Shown here piece after piece: positions 18,181-26,472 of a stretch of DNA of 64,000 nt (the stretch's first letter is position 1; each line of letters opens with the position of its first letter). The stretch lies in contig JAAESM010000045.1 in NCBI GenBank assembly GCA_024229395.1, forward strand, positions 102,970-166,969, written 5' to 3'. The translations under genes were made by a program, and so were the position numbers. Origin of the DNA: Planctomycetota bacterium. GTDB lineage: Bacteria > Planctomycetota > UBA1135. The notes beneath the pieces are model-generated. The model had not been told where the DNA came from, did no database searches, and saw only the letters and a list, made by a program, of their open reading frames with translations.

Positions 18181-19122
18181 TTAGCGGGAGACGCAATCTG
18201 GCAGAGATCCGGTCAGGATCTCGCAGATGTCCAAGTAACGCTCGCGAGTCTTGGCGATGACATCGGCGGGAACGGTGGGTGGTGGTGCCTTACGGTCCCA
18301 CTCGGTGATAGACCGAAGGTAAGCGCGAACGATTTCCTTGTCAAAGCTTGGCGGCTCCTTGCCGGCCTCAATCTGGTCAGCAGGCCAGTAGCGCGAGCTG
18401 TCTGGGGTCATGACCTCGTCGATCAGCACCAGTTGGCCGTCGATGCGACCGAACTCGAACTTGGTGTCGGCCAGTACGACATTCTTGGTAGCGGCGCGCT
18501 CGGCGGCGCCGTTAAAGATGCGCAGCGCAAGCTGGTGGATTTTGGCAGCCTCTTCCTTGCAACCAATCAGCTCTTCGGCCTCGGCCCAAGTGATCGGCTC
18601 ATCGACTTCAGCCTTGGTGGTTGGGGTGTGCAAGACCTCTGGCAACTGGGAAGAGTTCTGCAAGCCTTCCGGCAACTCGTGATCCCACAAGCGACCCGTG
18701 GCCTTGTACTCGCGGAAACCGGAACCTGCCAAGTAGGCGCGCAGGACGACTTCTACATTCACGCGATCGGCTTCGCGCGTCCAGGTCAAACGACCGCGCA
18801 GGGCATCGTGCATTTCTTCCGGCAGGTCAGGCACCTGCGTTGGATCACAAGTCACGCGTGCGGCCGGCATCCAATCGGAGAACTCTTGGAGCCAATACTC
18901 GGTGATATGAGTCAGCACACGACCACGATCAGGGATGGTCTCGTTCATCACCACATCGAAGGCGCTGAGGCGGTCGGTCGCGACCATCAGCATGAAGCCT
19001 GGATGTGCAGGGTGGCGGTAAAGATCGCGCACCTTGCCGGTGTAGAAATGGTCCCAGCCAGGGATCTCAATACCGCCACGGTAACCCTCGGTGGCAGAAG
19101 CAGACGAAGAGGAACTTGCCAT
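18181..19122 (-). CDS. purC: Phosphoribosylaminoimidazole-succinocarboxamide (SAICAR) synthase
   Basis: Catalyses ATP-dependent ligation of aspartate to CAIR in de novo purine synthesis. At 313 residues it is of the longer, yeast ADE1-like type. Diagnostic segments are GKVRDLY, ATDRLSAFDVVMNE, IPDRGRVLTHITEYW and LADTKFEFGR, then the DEVMTPDSSRYW motif. The first ~12 residues are a serine/alanine-rich tail (MASSSSSASATEG) not needed for the fold. It is divergent from aroA across a 39-base region with symmetric TAGAAT boxes. purM, of the same pathway, is at 46 kb. Confidence 0.97.
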   Translation of the reverse strand: MASSSSSASATEGYRGGIEIPGWDHFYTGKVRDLYRHPAHPGFMLMVATDRLSAFDVVMNETIPDRGRVLTHITEYWLQEFSDWMPAARVTCDPTQVPDLPEEMHDALRGRLTWTREADRVNVEVVLRAYLAGSGFREYKATGRLWDHELPEGLQNSSQLPEVLHTPTTKAEVDEPITWAEAEELIGCKEEAAKIHQLALRIFNGAAERAATKNVVLADTKFEFGRIDGQLVLIDEVMTPDSSRYWPADQIEAGKEPPSFDKEIVRAYLRSITEWDRKAPPPTVPADVIAKTRERYLDICEILTGSLPDCVSR

Positions 19123-19161
19123 GGGGCGGATTCTAGCGTCGCGGCCGCTTAGAATCGCGGC
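19123..19161. promoter_or_regulatory. Symmetric divergent promoter of purC and aroA
   Basis: GATTCTA (19129-19135) and TAGAATC (19150-19156) form a perfect inverted repeat. Each arm carries a TAGAAT hexamer pointing outward: on the plus strand it ends 6 bases before the aroA ATG, on the minus strand 7 bases before the purC ATG. Both mRNAs would start at or very near their first codon. The core between the arms is GC-rich and contains the palindrome GCGGCCGC. Confidence 0.5.
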
Positions 19162-20382
19162 ATGGAAGCGGTCACCATCGACCTGCCAGGCTGCAAATCG
19201 GCTTCGCAGCGCGCTCTGCTGTTGGCGGGCTTGGCAGCGGGTCCCAGCAGCTTGCAGGGCCTCGGAGACGGCGCTGACAGCAAGGAATTAGCTGCGGCAT
19301 TGGCCGTTTTAGGGGTTCAACAGCAGATTCAGGCCGATGGCAGCTTGCACCTAGAGGGCCTTGGCGGTGCTCCCAGATTGAGCGGCCAAGAGCTCGACAT
19401 CGGCGAGGGCGGCTCCACCTTGCGTTTCTTACTGCCCTTGGCTGCACGTTGTACAGGTCAGCTTCGCATGAAGGCGGCCGCTGGGCTGCTGGCTAGGCCG
19501 CATGGACCGCTGCTGGAGTTATTGCAGCAAAATGATGCCAAGATCGAGGTCTTAGAAGATGGATTCTTGATCGAAGGCACGGCGCAACCGTTGGCATCTC
19601 CCACGGTTGTACCAGTGGCTTTGAGCAGTCAGTTCTTTAGCGGTTTGTTGATGACGTCCGGGGCTCACACCCAGCACTGGCGTTTGGATCAACAACCGGT
19701 GTCGGTCGGTTATCTGAACATGACCGTTGCCATGATGAAGCAGTTCCGCGGCACCGAATGTTTGCAGGTCCACGACTTGGATTGGCAGCAGCAAATCGGT
19801 TATGGACAAGGACAAGATTTTCAAGTGCCAGCGGATGCGTCGGCAGCGTTGTTTTTTGCAGTAGCGGCAGTGGTGTCGCAGCAAGCCATCGCTTTGAAGA
19901 GACCAATCTCGGAACAGCATCCAGATTTCTACGCCTTGCAGTTCCTTACCAAGGCCGGCTTCTTGACTTTCGACGGTCATGTCTTCACGCCAACCGGCCA
20001 AGGCCATGCTGAACAAGCCTTCGATCTTTCGCGCAGTCCTGATAGTGGACCCGCCTTGGCGGTGTTGGCAGCCTGCTCTGAGAAAGGCTTGCGTTTCGAT
20101 GATGCCGAGCGCCTGCGCCATAAAGAGTCCGACCGCATCGATGGCATGGCGCGCTTGGCGACCACTTGTGGTGCAGAAATGAGCCAAGATGGCGAGAAGT
20201 TGACGATTCGCTCTTCGACTCACACGCCGTCGGCCACTCTCTTCAATCCCAGTGCTGACCATCGCCTTGCCATGGCCGCCGGCGTCGCGGCGTTACGCTG
20301 GCAGGGCATCGAGATCACCAACCCTGCCTGCGTGGCCAAATCCTTTCCCACCTTCTGGCAACAACTCGATTTGCTGCGATGA
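19162..20382 (+). CDS. aroA: 3-phosphoshikimate 1-carboxyvinyltransferase (EPSP synthase)
   Basis: Transfers enolpyruvate from PEP to shikimate-3-phosphate in the aromatic amino acid pathway; 406 residues, slightly short for the family. Motifs: PGCKSASQRALLLAGL at the N-terminus (family PGSKSxSNRAL), GEGGSTLRFLLP (family GNAGTxxRxL, here with glycine-serine in place of the usual GT), RHKESDRI, and the C-terminal DHRLAMAAGVAAL. It is the first gene of a tight ten-gene array and overlaps the next gene by 4 bases. Confidence 0.95.
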   Translation: MEAVTIDLPGCKSASQRALLLAGLAAGPSSLQGLGDGADSKELAAALAVLGVQQQIQADGSLHLEGLGGAPRLSGQELDIGEGGSTLRFLLPLAARCTGQLRMKAAAGLLARPHGPLLELLQQNDAKIEVLEDGFLIEGTAQPLASPTVVPVALSSQFFSGLLMTSGAHTQHWRLDQQPVSVGYLNMTVAMMKQFRGTECLQVHDLDWQQQIGYGQGQDFQVPADASAALFFAVAAVVSQQAIALKRPISEQHPDFYALQFLTKAGFLTFDGHVFTPTGQGHAEQAFDLSRSPDSGPALAVLAACSEKGLRFDDAERLRHKESDRIDGMARLATTCGAEMSQDGEKLTIRSSTHTPSATLFNPSADHRLAMAAGVAALRWQGIEITNPACVAKSFPTFWQQLDLLR

Positions 20383-21563
20383 ACCTCACTGCCTTTTTTC
20401 GACTTGCTCTTGCCGCACCGCTGGCCGCCACACTTTGTGCTGCGTGCTCGGTGACCTCCGATCCATTCCCACTGGATACGCCGCTGGCTTATTCGGATCG
20501 GATCGCCAATCAAGATGCATTGTTGCGTGCCGATGAAGCCGAGACACGCGGCAACTTTCGCGAGGCAGGCATGTGGATGGATCGTTACGCGCTGCAAGAC
20601 GATGCCATCCTCGATGAAGTCTATTGGTTCCAGCGCGCATCGATCGCCGACCGCGGCGCCGACATTCATAAGGCGATTGAAGTCCGCGAGCACCTGCTCG
20701 AGTTGCGTCCACAAGATGTAAAGCTACGCCTTGAGCTCGCCGACGGCTTCCAACAAGTCGGCCGTGATCTGGAAGCGATCGATGTCTTGGACGTCAGCTT
20801 CGACAACGCAGAGGATCAGCTGTTCGCTTCGCAAGCCTTGGTCGAGTTGTTCGTTCGTTTCGAGAGTTATGCTCAAGCCGCAGAAGTTTCTGAGCGCATC
20901 GCGGCAGGCTTCACCCAGAGCGGCGAGGATCACGCCGCCAAGATGTGGTGGCAACGGGCGTCAAGTCTGCACGAACAAAATGGTGATTTGCGGGCTGCAA
21001 CCATCGCCATGGAAAACGCCTTGAAGGGTGTTGAGTTGGCGGAAGAAGAACGTTTGGCTTTGGCTCGCTTACGTGCCTTCGAGTTGGGGGAGCCTGAGAC
21101 GGTCGCCGATGCCGTCGGCCTGCTGCGTTATCACCCCGATGCCGATACTCGCCTGGCTGGCGCGCGTTATCTGGCCAAGGAGAGTTTCACCAGCAATGTC
21201 GCCACCTTTGAAATGGCGCTGCTGGATCCTGATTCCCGCGTGCAGCGCATCGCCCTGGCTGAGCTGGCCAAGCGCTCCGAACGCGGCAAGGTTCAGCCGG
21301 TGCTGCCGTTGTTGGAGTCGGAATCCGCCGAGATTCGCATCGCCGCGCTGCGGGCTGTGGCCGCCCTCGGCACCCTTGAGAATCTGCCGGCCTTGCGCGC
21401 TGCCTTGGTTCCAGAGGACCGAGCCCAGTTCCGAGCCGCTCGAAATGCGCTGCAAGAGGTCACGAAAAAGCGTTTGAGCGAAGAAATGGACCCAGAACTG
21501 GAAGAACGTCGGAAACTCCGCGAACTGTGGCTTGCATGGGAACCCTCCCAGCTGCCAAACTAG
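20379..21563 (+). CDS. Exported TPR/HEAT-repeat protein, possible lipoprotein
   Basis: 394 residues, ATG overlapping the aroA stop. The N-terminus is a signal sequence with a poor lipobox (TLCAACSVTS). Residues 40-230 are TPR-like pairs (EAGMWMDRYALQDDAILDEVYW, VGRDLEAIDVLDVSFDNAEDQ). Residues 240-370 are HEAT-like (DADTRLAGARYLAKES, SAEIRIAALRAVAALGTLENLP). The C-terminus is charged. It has no enzymatic motif and its role is unknown. Confidence 0.8.
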   Translation: MNLTAFFRLALAAPLAATLCAACSVTSDPFPLDTPLAYSDRIANQDALLRADEAETRGNFREAGMWMDRYALQDDAILDEVYWFQRASIADRGADIHKAIEVREHLLELRPQDVKLRLELADGFQQVGRDLEAIDVLDVSFDNAEDQLFASQALVELFVRFESYAQAAEVSERIAAGFTQSGEDHAAKMWWQRASSLHEQNGDLRAATIAMENALKGVELAEEERLALARLRAFELGEPETVADAVGLLRYHPDADTRLAGARYLAKESFTSNVATFEMALLDPDSRVQRIALAELAKRSERGKVQPVLPLLESESAEIRIAALRAVAALGTLENLPALRAALVPEDRAQFRAARNALQEVTKKRLSEEMDPELEERRKLRELWLAWEPSQLPN

Positions 21564-21567
21564 CCGA

Positions 21568-22551
21568 ATGCGGATTCTCGTGACTGGCGGTTGTGGCTAC
21601 ATTGGCTCAACGACCGCGCGCCTGCTGGCGAAATCGGACCACGATGTGGTGGTGATAGATGATTTTTCCGAGGGCCATCGCGGTGCTTGGGATGGAGAAA
21701 TCCATCAGATGGATTTACGCGACCTTGGTAAGGTCAGCACATTCGCCGAGAGCAACGCTATTGATGGCATCGTGCATTTTGCAGCCCGCGCCTATGTGGG
21801 GGAGAGCATGGTGCAGCCGCTGCGTTACTGGCGCGCCAATCTGGCGCCGGTGATGAACCTTTGCGACGCCTTCGCCGGCGTACCTTTCGTGTTCTCATCG
21901 ACCTGCGCCACTTATGGTGAGCCGGATGTCGCTCGTTTGGATGAAAGCCTGGACCTGAATCCGGTCAATCCTTATGGCGCCACCAAAGCCGCCGCCGAGC
22001 GCTTGTTGAGCGATCGCGCCGATGCCGATCAAGGCGCCTACCTAGCTTTGCGATACTTCAACGCTGCTGGCGCCGACGCCTTCGCCGCAGGTCAACATGG
22101 CGAACATCACGATCCCGAAAACCACCTGATCCCGCGCGCCATCCTCAATGGACTGGGGCTGCTGCAGGAAGAGTTACAGGTCTTCGGCACCGATTGGAGC
22201 ACTGCCGACGGCACTTGCATCCGCGATTACATCCATGTCAGCGACCTCGCCGAAGCGCATGTCTTGGCCTTGGATCATCTCTTCGATGGCAAGCCATCAA
22301 CGGTGCTGAATCTCGGTACCGGCCGCGGTTATTCGGTACTAGAGATTCTCGGTGCCGTCGAGGCCGCCACCGAGCAAAAACTCAACTGGAAGGCCGCGCC
22401 ACGTCGGGCTGGTGATCCTGCCGAGCTTGTTGCCGACGCCACCCGCGCCTTCGAAGTCCTCGGTTGGCAAGCGGAGCACTCCTCCTTGCAGAACATCGTC
22501 GAGACCGCCGTCACCTGGCACCGTCAAAACCCACAAGGGTATACCTCATGA
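21568..22551 (+). CDS. galE: UDP-glucose 4-epimerase family protein
   Basis: An extended short-chain dehydrogenase of 327 residues. The NAD-binding motif GGCGYIGS is at residues 8-15 when the start is taken at 21568; an earlier in-frame ATG at 21532 lies inside the preceding gene. The catalytic serine/threonine segment FSSTCATYGEP, the Y-x3-K motif NPYGATKAAAE and the YFNAAGAD segment are those of GalE. Interconversion of UDP-glucose and UDP-galactose is likely, but other UDP-sugars are possible. It overlaps the next gene by 4 bases. Confidence 0.93.
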   Translation: MRILVTGGCGYIGSTTARLLAKSDHDVVVIDDFSEGHRGAWDGEIHQMDLRDLGKVSTFAESNAIDGIVHFAARAYVGESMVQPLRYWRANLAPVMNLCDAFAGVPFVFSSTCATYGEPDVARLDESLDLNPVNPYGATKAAAERLLSDRADADQGAYLALRYFNAAGADAFAAGQHGEHHDPENHLIPRAILNGLGLLQEELQVFGTDWSTADGTCIRDYIHVSDLAEAHVLALDHLFDGKPSTVLNLGTGRGYSVLEILGAVEAATEQKLNWKAAPRRAGDPAELVADATRAFEVLGWQAEHSSLQNIVETAVTWHRQNPQGYTS

Positions 22552-24161
22552 ACAAATTGAACCGAAGCCTGTTGTTGGTCTTGGCTAGCTACTGTCTCGT
22601 AGCCAGCGTGAGCGCTCAGAAGTTGTCCAAGCCGGAAGGCACGACCGCCGAGAGTGCTGGCGTCGCCTCGATGGAGGCGGCCGTCGCCACCATTTCCGAA
22701 AAGGAGTGTTATGACCATGTGCAAGTGCTTGCCAGTCCAGAGATGTCCGGCCGCGGCACTATGAGTGCTGGCTTTGATCTTGCCGCTGAATACGTCGAAG
22801 CGCATCTCGAATCGCTCGGTTACCAACCTGCAGCCGGTGAAAGTTACCGCGTGCCGATTAGCTTGAACTGCATCGTTGCCGGCGAGAACTGTGGCTTCAT
22901 GATTTCCGGTCTGAAGAAGAAGGAAGATGCCCCGCCACTGGTGGTCGAGCAAGACTTCGTACCGGTGTTGGGTAGTCAAGAGTTGATGGCAAAAGGTGAG
23001 CCGGTGTTCATTGGTTATGCGATCGATTCCAAGAAGGATAAGTGGGTCGACATCAAGGGGAAGAGCATCAAGGGCAAGATCGTGTTTGCCTTTACACGCG
23101 AGCCACGCGCTGATGACCCCAAGGCCAAGACTTTCGATGGTCCTCAACCTACGCGCCATTCGATGGTGCGCCAGAAGGCTCAAGAGGTTGCCGACGCCGG
23201 CGGATTAGGACTGGTCTTGGTGCCGGATCCAGGCATCCTTGCCGCGGATCATCGCCCAATGCCTGGCATGGTGCCCTACGTGGATGACTCCGGTCGCGCG
23301 TTGAATGCCTTCAAGGGCCGCCGCTTTGGCTTCGCTTCGATTCCTGTGATGTCGGTATCACGTGAGGTGGCCGGCGAGGTCTTCGGCACTGATATCACCG
23401 ACTATTACCACAGCATGAACAAGAAGAAGAAGCCCAAGTTGCTGAAAGCAAAGAAGGGTATTGAGGTTCTGCTTGAGGTGGAGTGGGATAAGGCCACGCG
23501 CGAGACCTATAACCTTGCCGCATTACTGCCCGGAACTTCCGGCAACGGCGAAGTACTGGTGCTTGGTTCGCACCTCGATCACGTCGGCTTCGACGTGATG
23601 ATGGATGGAATGAGCATGGTGGTGCGACCTGGTGCGGATGACAACGCCAGTGGGAGTGCAGCCATGATGGAGGTCGCCGAAGCTCTTGCCGGTACGCGCC
23701 CTGAAATCGATATCTTGCTGCTGTGGTTCACCGGCGAGGAGTTAGGTCTGCTCGGTTCGCGTGAATACTGCGAGGATCCGTTGATTCCTTTGGAGAAGAC
23801 CGTCGCCATGTTCAACATGGATATGGTCGGGCGCGGCGAGACCAAGAAGATCAACATCGGTGGCCTCTGGGAACTGCCGCAATGGGAGGACATGATCAAG
23901 GATGTGCATAAGCGCATCAAGTCCAAGCTGAAGATGGATAATAAGCAAGGTTATGAGCTCAAGGATCGCAGCGACCATGCCAGCTTCGTCAATAAGGGTG
24001 TGGTCGGCTTGTTCTTCTTCGAGGCTGACTTGAACTCCAACAAGATGTACCACCAGCCCAGTGACCAGGCGGAATCCATCGATGGCAAGAAGATCTCGAT
24101 GATCGCGCAGTTGTTCACTGCATGTGCTTGGGCAGTCGCCTATGAGGGAGTGCGCCCTTGA
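22548..24161 (+). CDS. Secreted M28-family zinc metallopeptidase with PA domain
   Basis: 537 residues with a signal peptide (SLLLVLASYCLVASVSAQ). The di-zinc ligand motifs of family M28 are all present: GSHLDHVG, GADDNASGSAAMME, FTGEELGLLGSR, FNMDMVGR and DRSDHASF, followed by YHQPSDQAESID. A protease-associated (PA) insertion lies between the N-terminal part and the core. Likely an aminopeptidase in the periplasm or outside the cell. The ATG overlaps the galE stop (ATGA). Confidence 0.93.
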   Translation: MNKLNRSLLLVLASYCLVASVSAQKLSKPEGTTAESAGVASMEAAVATISEKECYDHVQVLASPEMSGRGTMSAGFDLAAEYVEAHLESLGYQPAAGESYRVPISLNCIVAGENCGFMISGLKKKEDAPPLVVEQDFVPVLGSQELMAKGEPVFIGYAIDSKKDKWVDIKGKSIKGKIVFAFTREPRADDPKAKTFDGPQPTRHSMVRQKAQEVADAGGLGLVLVPDPGILAADHRPMPGMVPYVDDSGRALNAFKGRRFGFASIPVMSVSREVAGEVFGTDITDYYHSMNKKKKPKLLKAKKGIEVLLEVEWDKATRETYNLAALLPGTSGNGEVLVLGSHLDHVGFDVMMDGMSMVVRPGADDNASGSAAMMEVAEALAGTRPEIDILLLWFTGEELGLLGSREYCEDPLIPLEKTVAMFNMDMVGRGETKKINIGGLWELPQWEDMIKDVHKRIKSKLKMDNKQGYELKDRSDHASFVNKGVVGLFFFEADLNSNKMYHQPSDQAESIDGKKISMIAQLFTACAWAVAYEGVRP

Positions 24162-25627
24162 TGCGGCGAGGTTTTCCTTCCACATTGAAACACCTGTTGC
24201 TGGCCGTTGCAGCGGTCTTGCTGCCTTGTGCGCCGTCGCTTCATGCACTTGAGGCAGCGCCCTTTGCGCAGCAAGTCGATGCCGGTTTACGTTCGATCGT
24301 GCTGCCCATCAATGCCGAGAATCACATCGAGATTGGTGTGCGCATCGAAGACCTTGAAGGAGAAACGGTCTTTGACTTTCATGGTGACCGCAACCTTGTG
24401 TTGGCGTCGAACAATAAGTTGTTCACCACCGCCGCCGCCTTGTTGGCGTTGCCAGCTGACTACCGTTGGCATACCCGCGCTTACCTAAATGGACAGACTC
24501 TACGTGTAGTTGGTGGTGGCGATCCAAGTTTGCGTCCGATTGGCGAGCGTGATGTCGCTGAGGAATACCTAGCCTCCTTGGCCAAGGCGCTGAAAGATGG
24601 TGGTGTCAGCAAGCTGCAACGCTTGGAATTGGATGCGACCGCCTTCGACGATCAGTATCGTCACCCCTTGTGGCCGGCCAACCAGTTGCAGCAAACTTAT
24701 TGCGCACCGATGAGTGCCTTGAGTCTGAACGGCGGATGCACTGAAGTGAGCTTTCGCAGCGGTAGTTTCAGCACCGTGCCGCAACTTGGTAGCGCAGTCG
24801 ATTGGCGCAAGGGCAATAAGACCTACGATTCCCTGTCCGCTTGGCTCGGCAAGGATGATTTTCAAATCCACGCGCGCGCACCAAAGCACGGTCGCGCCGC
24901 TGCCGTGCAGTTCGCAATGAAGGATCCCGTGCGGGTCTTCGGCGTATGGATGCGGCAAGGGCTGAAGCGTCGTGGCATTGCGGTCGAAGAGTTGGTGGTC
25001 CTGGATCCAGAAGCCGTGGCGGCCAGCCCACTTGCAGATAGCCAAGCCATGCATGATTGGCCTTCCGCTTGGAATCTCCTCGAAGTAGTCACGGCATGCA
25101 ATAAAGTCTCGGATAACTTTCTCGCCGAATGCCTGCTGAAGACTGTCGGCATGGAAACGCAGGGGCAAGGCAGTTACCCGATCGGACGCCAAGCGATCCA
25201 AGAGATCTTCCCACAAAACGAGATCAAGGGCTTGGAGTTCGTGCAGGCCGACGGCAGTGGCATGGCGCGTCAATCCACCGATCCGGTCAATACGTCTACG
25301 CCGGCCGACTTGTGCTTGCTACTGCGCGAGATGGCGCTGCGCGAACAGGGTGCAGCCTTCTTCGACTCTTTGCCGATCGCAGGGGTGGAAGGCCGACTGG
25401 GCACGCGCTTCAAGAACGCCGCCTTCAAGCCGCAACGTGTGCACGCCAAAACTGGTTTCATCAATGGAGCAAGCTCCTTGAGTGGCTATCTGTTGATGCC
25501 CAACGACGAGATCCTGGTGTTCTCGATCGTGGTCAACTTCAGCAGGAAGAACCCCAATACCAACAACGCGCGTTTCAAGAAGATGCAAGAGCAACTATTG
25601 GAACGTCTCATCCGGAACGCAATGTGA
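24161..25627 (+). CDS. dacB: D-alanyl-D-alanine carboxypeptidase/endopeptidase, PBP4 family (S13)
   Basis: A periplasmic low-molecular-weight penicillin-binding protein of 488 residues that trims or cuts peptidoglycan cross-links. The three active-site motifs are visible: S-x-x-K in LASNNKLFTTAA, S-x-N in NKVSDNFLAECLL and K-T-G in VHAKTGFINGASSLSGYL. The N-terminus is a signal peptide. Its ATG shares the A of the preceding TGA stop. The presence of dacB shows that this organism makes peptidoglycan, in line with current knowledge of most Planctomycetota. Confidence 0.94.
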   Translation: MRRGFPSTLKHLLLAVAAVLLPCAPSLHALEAAPFAQQVDAGLRSIVLPINAENHIEIGVRIEDLEGETVFDFHGDRNLVLASNNKLFTTAAALLALPADYRWHTRAYLNGQTLRVVGGGDPSLRPIGERDVAEEYLASLAKALKDGGVSKLQRLELDATAFDDQYRHPLWPANQLQQTYCAPMSALSLNGGCTEVSFRSGSFSTVPQLGSAVDWRKGNKTYDSLSAWLGKDDFQIHARAPKHGRAAAVQFAMKDPVRVFGVWMRQGLKRRGIAVEELVVLDPEAVAASPLADSQAMHDWPSAWNLLEVVTACNKVSDNFLAECLLKTVGMETQGQGSYPIGRQAIQEIFPQNEIKGLEFVQADGSGMARQSTDPVNTSTPADLCLLLREMALREQGAAFFDSLPIAGVEGRLGTRFKNAAFKPQRVHAKTGFINGASSLSGYLLMPNDEILVFSIVVNFSRKNPNTNNARFKKMQEQLLERLIRNAM

Positions 25628-26472
25628 ATTCGCCCAAAGCCATCCACGACGACCGCCGTTTGGTGGTTGAAATCGCCGAGAAAGCCGGTGAGCTCCTGTT
25701 GGATTGGAGTGGCCGCTTGGCACGGTCCGACGTCGGCTCTAAGAGTGCTGCACGTGACCTGGTTACTGCCGCCGACTTGGCAAGCGAGGAGTTCATCCTC
25801 AACAGTTTGAGCGAAGCATTTCCTGGTGACAGCTTCATGGCCGAAGAAAGCGCCACCGAGACCCAAGCCAGCCAAGGCACGGTGTGGTGTGTGGATCCAC
25901 TCGATGGCACGGTCAACTTCGTGCATGGCTTACCAATGTATGCTGTGTCGATAGCACGCCTGGTCGATGGTGTTGCCAACTTGGCGGTAGTCCATCTGCC
26001 ACGCCTCGGCGAAACCTTTTACGCCCGACGTGGTGGCGGTGCTTGGCTAGGTTCCCGGCAGATTTCCGTGTCTAACGCCAGCGAACCTGTGAAGTCCTTA
26101 CTCGCTACGGGTTTCCCTTATCGACGCCACTTGTTGGCCGATAACAACCTCGAGAACTTCCAACGTATGTTTCTGAATCAGCAAGGTATTCGGCGCATGG
26201 GAGCTGCTGCCACCGATCTGGCCTATGTCGCTGCCGGTCGCCTCGATGGGTTCTGGGAATTGCACCTCTCGCCATGGGATGTAGCTGCAGGCGCGCTGTT
26301 GGTGCAGGAGGCAGGCGGCGTGGTCGACACCATCGTGCCGGGCGGAGATTTCCTGTTCGGCGGCAACTTGATCGCTGGGCCGCCACAACTGGTGGAAGGC
26401 ATGCGTACCTTGTTGCTGGAAGGCCGCAGTGCCAACTATCCCGATCTTGGTGATCGGCCGCTTGAGGCATGA
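25624..26472 (+). CDS. Inositol-monophosphatase-family phosphatase
   Basis: 282 residues from a GTG that overlaps the dacB stop (GTGA). The Li+-sensitive, Mg2+-dependent phosphatase motifs are present: FMAEES (metal-binding glutamate), CVDPLDGTVNF and SPWDVAAGALLVQEAGG. Substrates in this family include inositol phosphate, histidinol phosphate, PAP and fructose-1,6-bisphosphate, and cannot be separated from sequence alone. The next gene starts in its last 4 bases. Confidence 0.92.
   Translation: MNSPKAIHDDRRLVVEIAEKAGELLLDWSGRLARSDVGSKSAARDLVTAADLASEEFILNSLSEAFPGDSFMAEESATETQASQGTVWCVDPLDGTVNFVHGLPMYAVSIARLVDGVANLAVVHLPRLGETFYARRGGGAWLGSRQISVSNASEPVKSLLATGFPYRRHLLADNNLENFQRMFLNQQGIRRMGAAATDLAYVAAGRLDGFWELHLSPWDVAAGALLVQEAGGVVDTIVPGGDFLFGGNLIAGPPQLVEGMRTLLLEGRSANYPDLGDRPLEA

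Noticed and set aside
25129..25623. 5' extension of the inositol-phosphatase frame into dacB
   Set aside because: It reads through dacB in another frame; the GTG at 25624 gives the normal family length and an overlapping stop/start.
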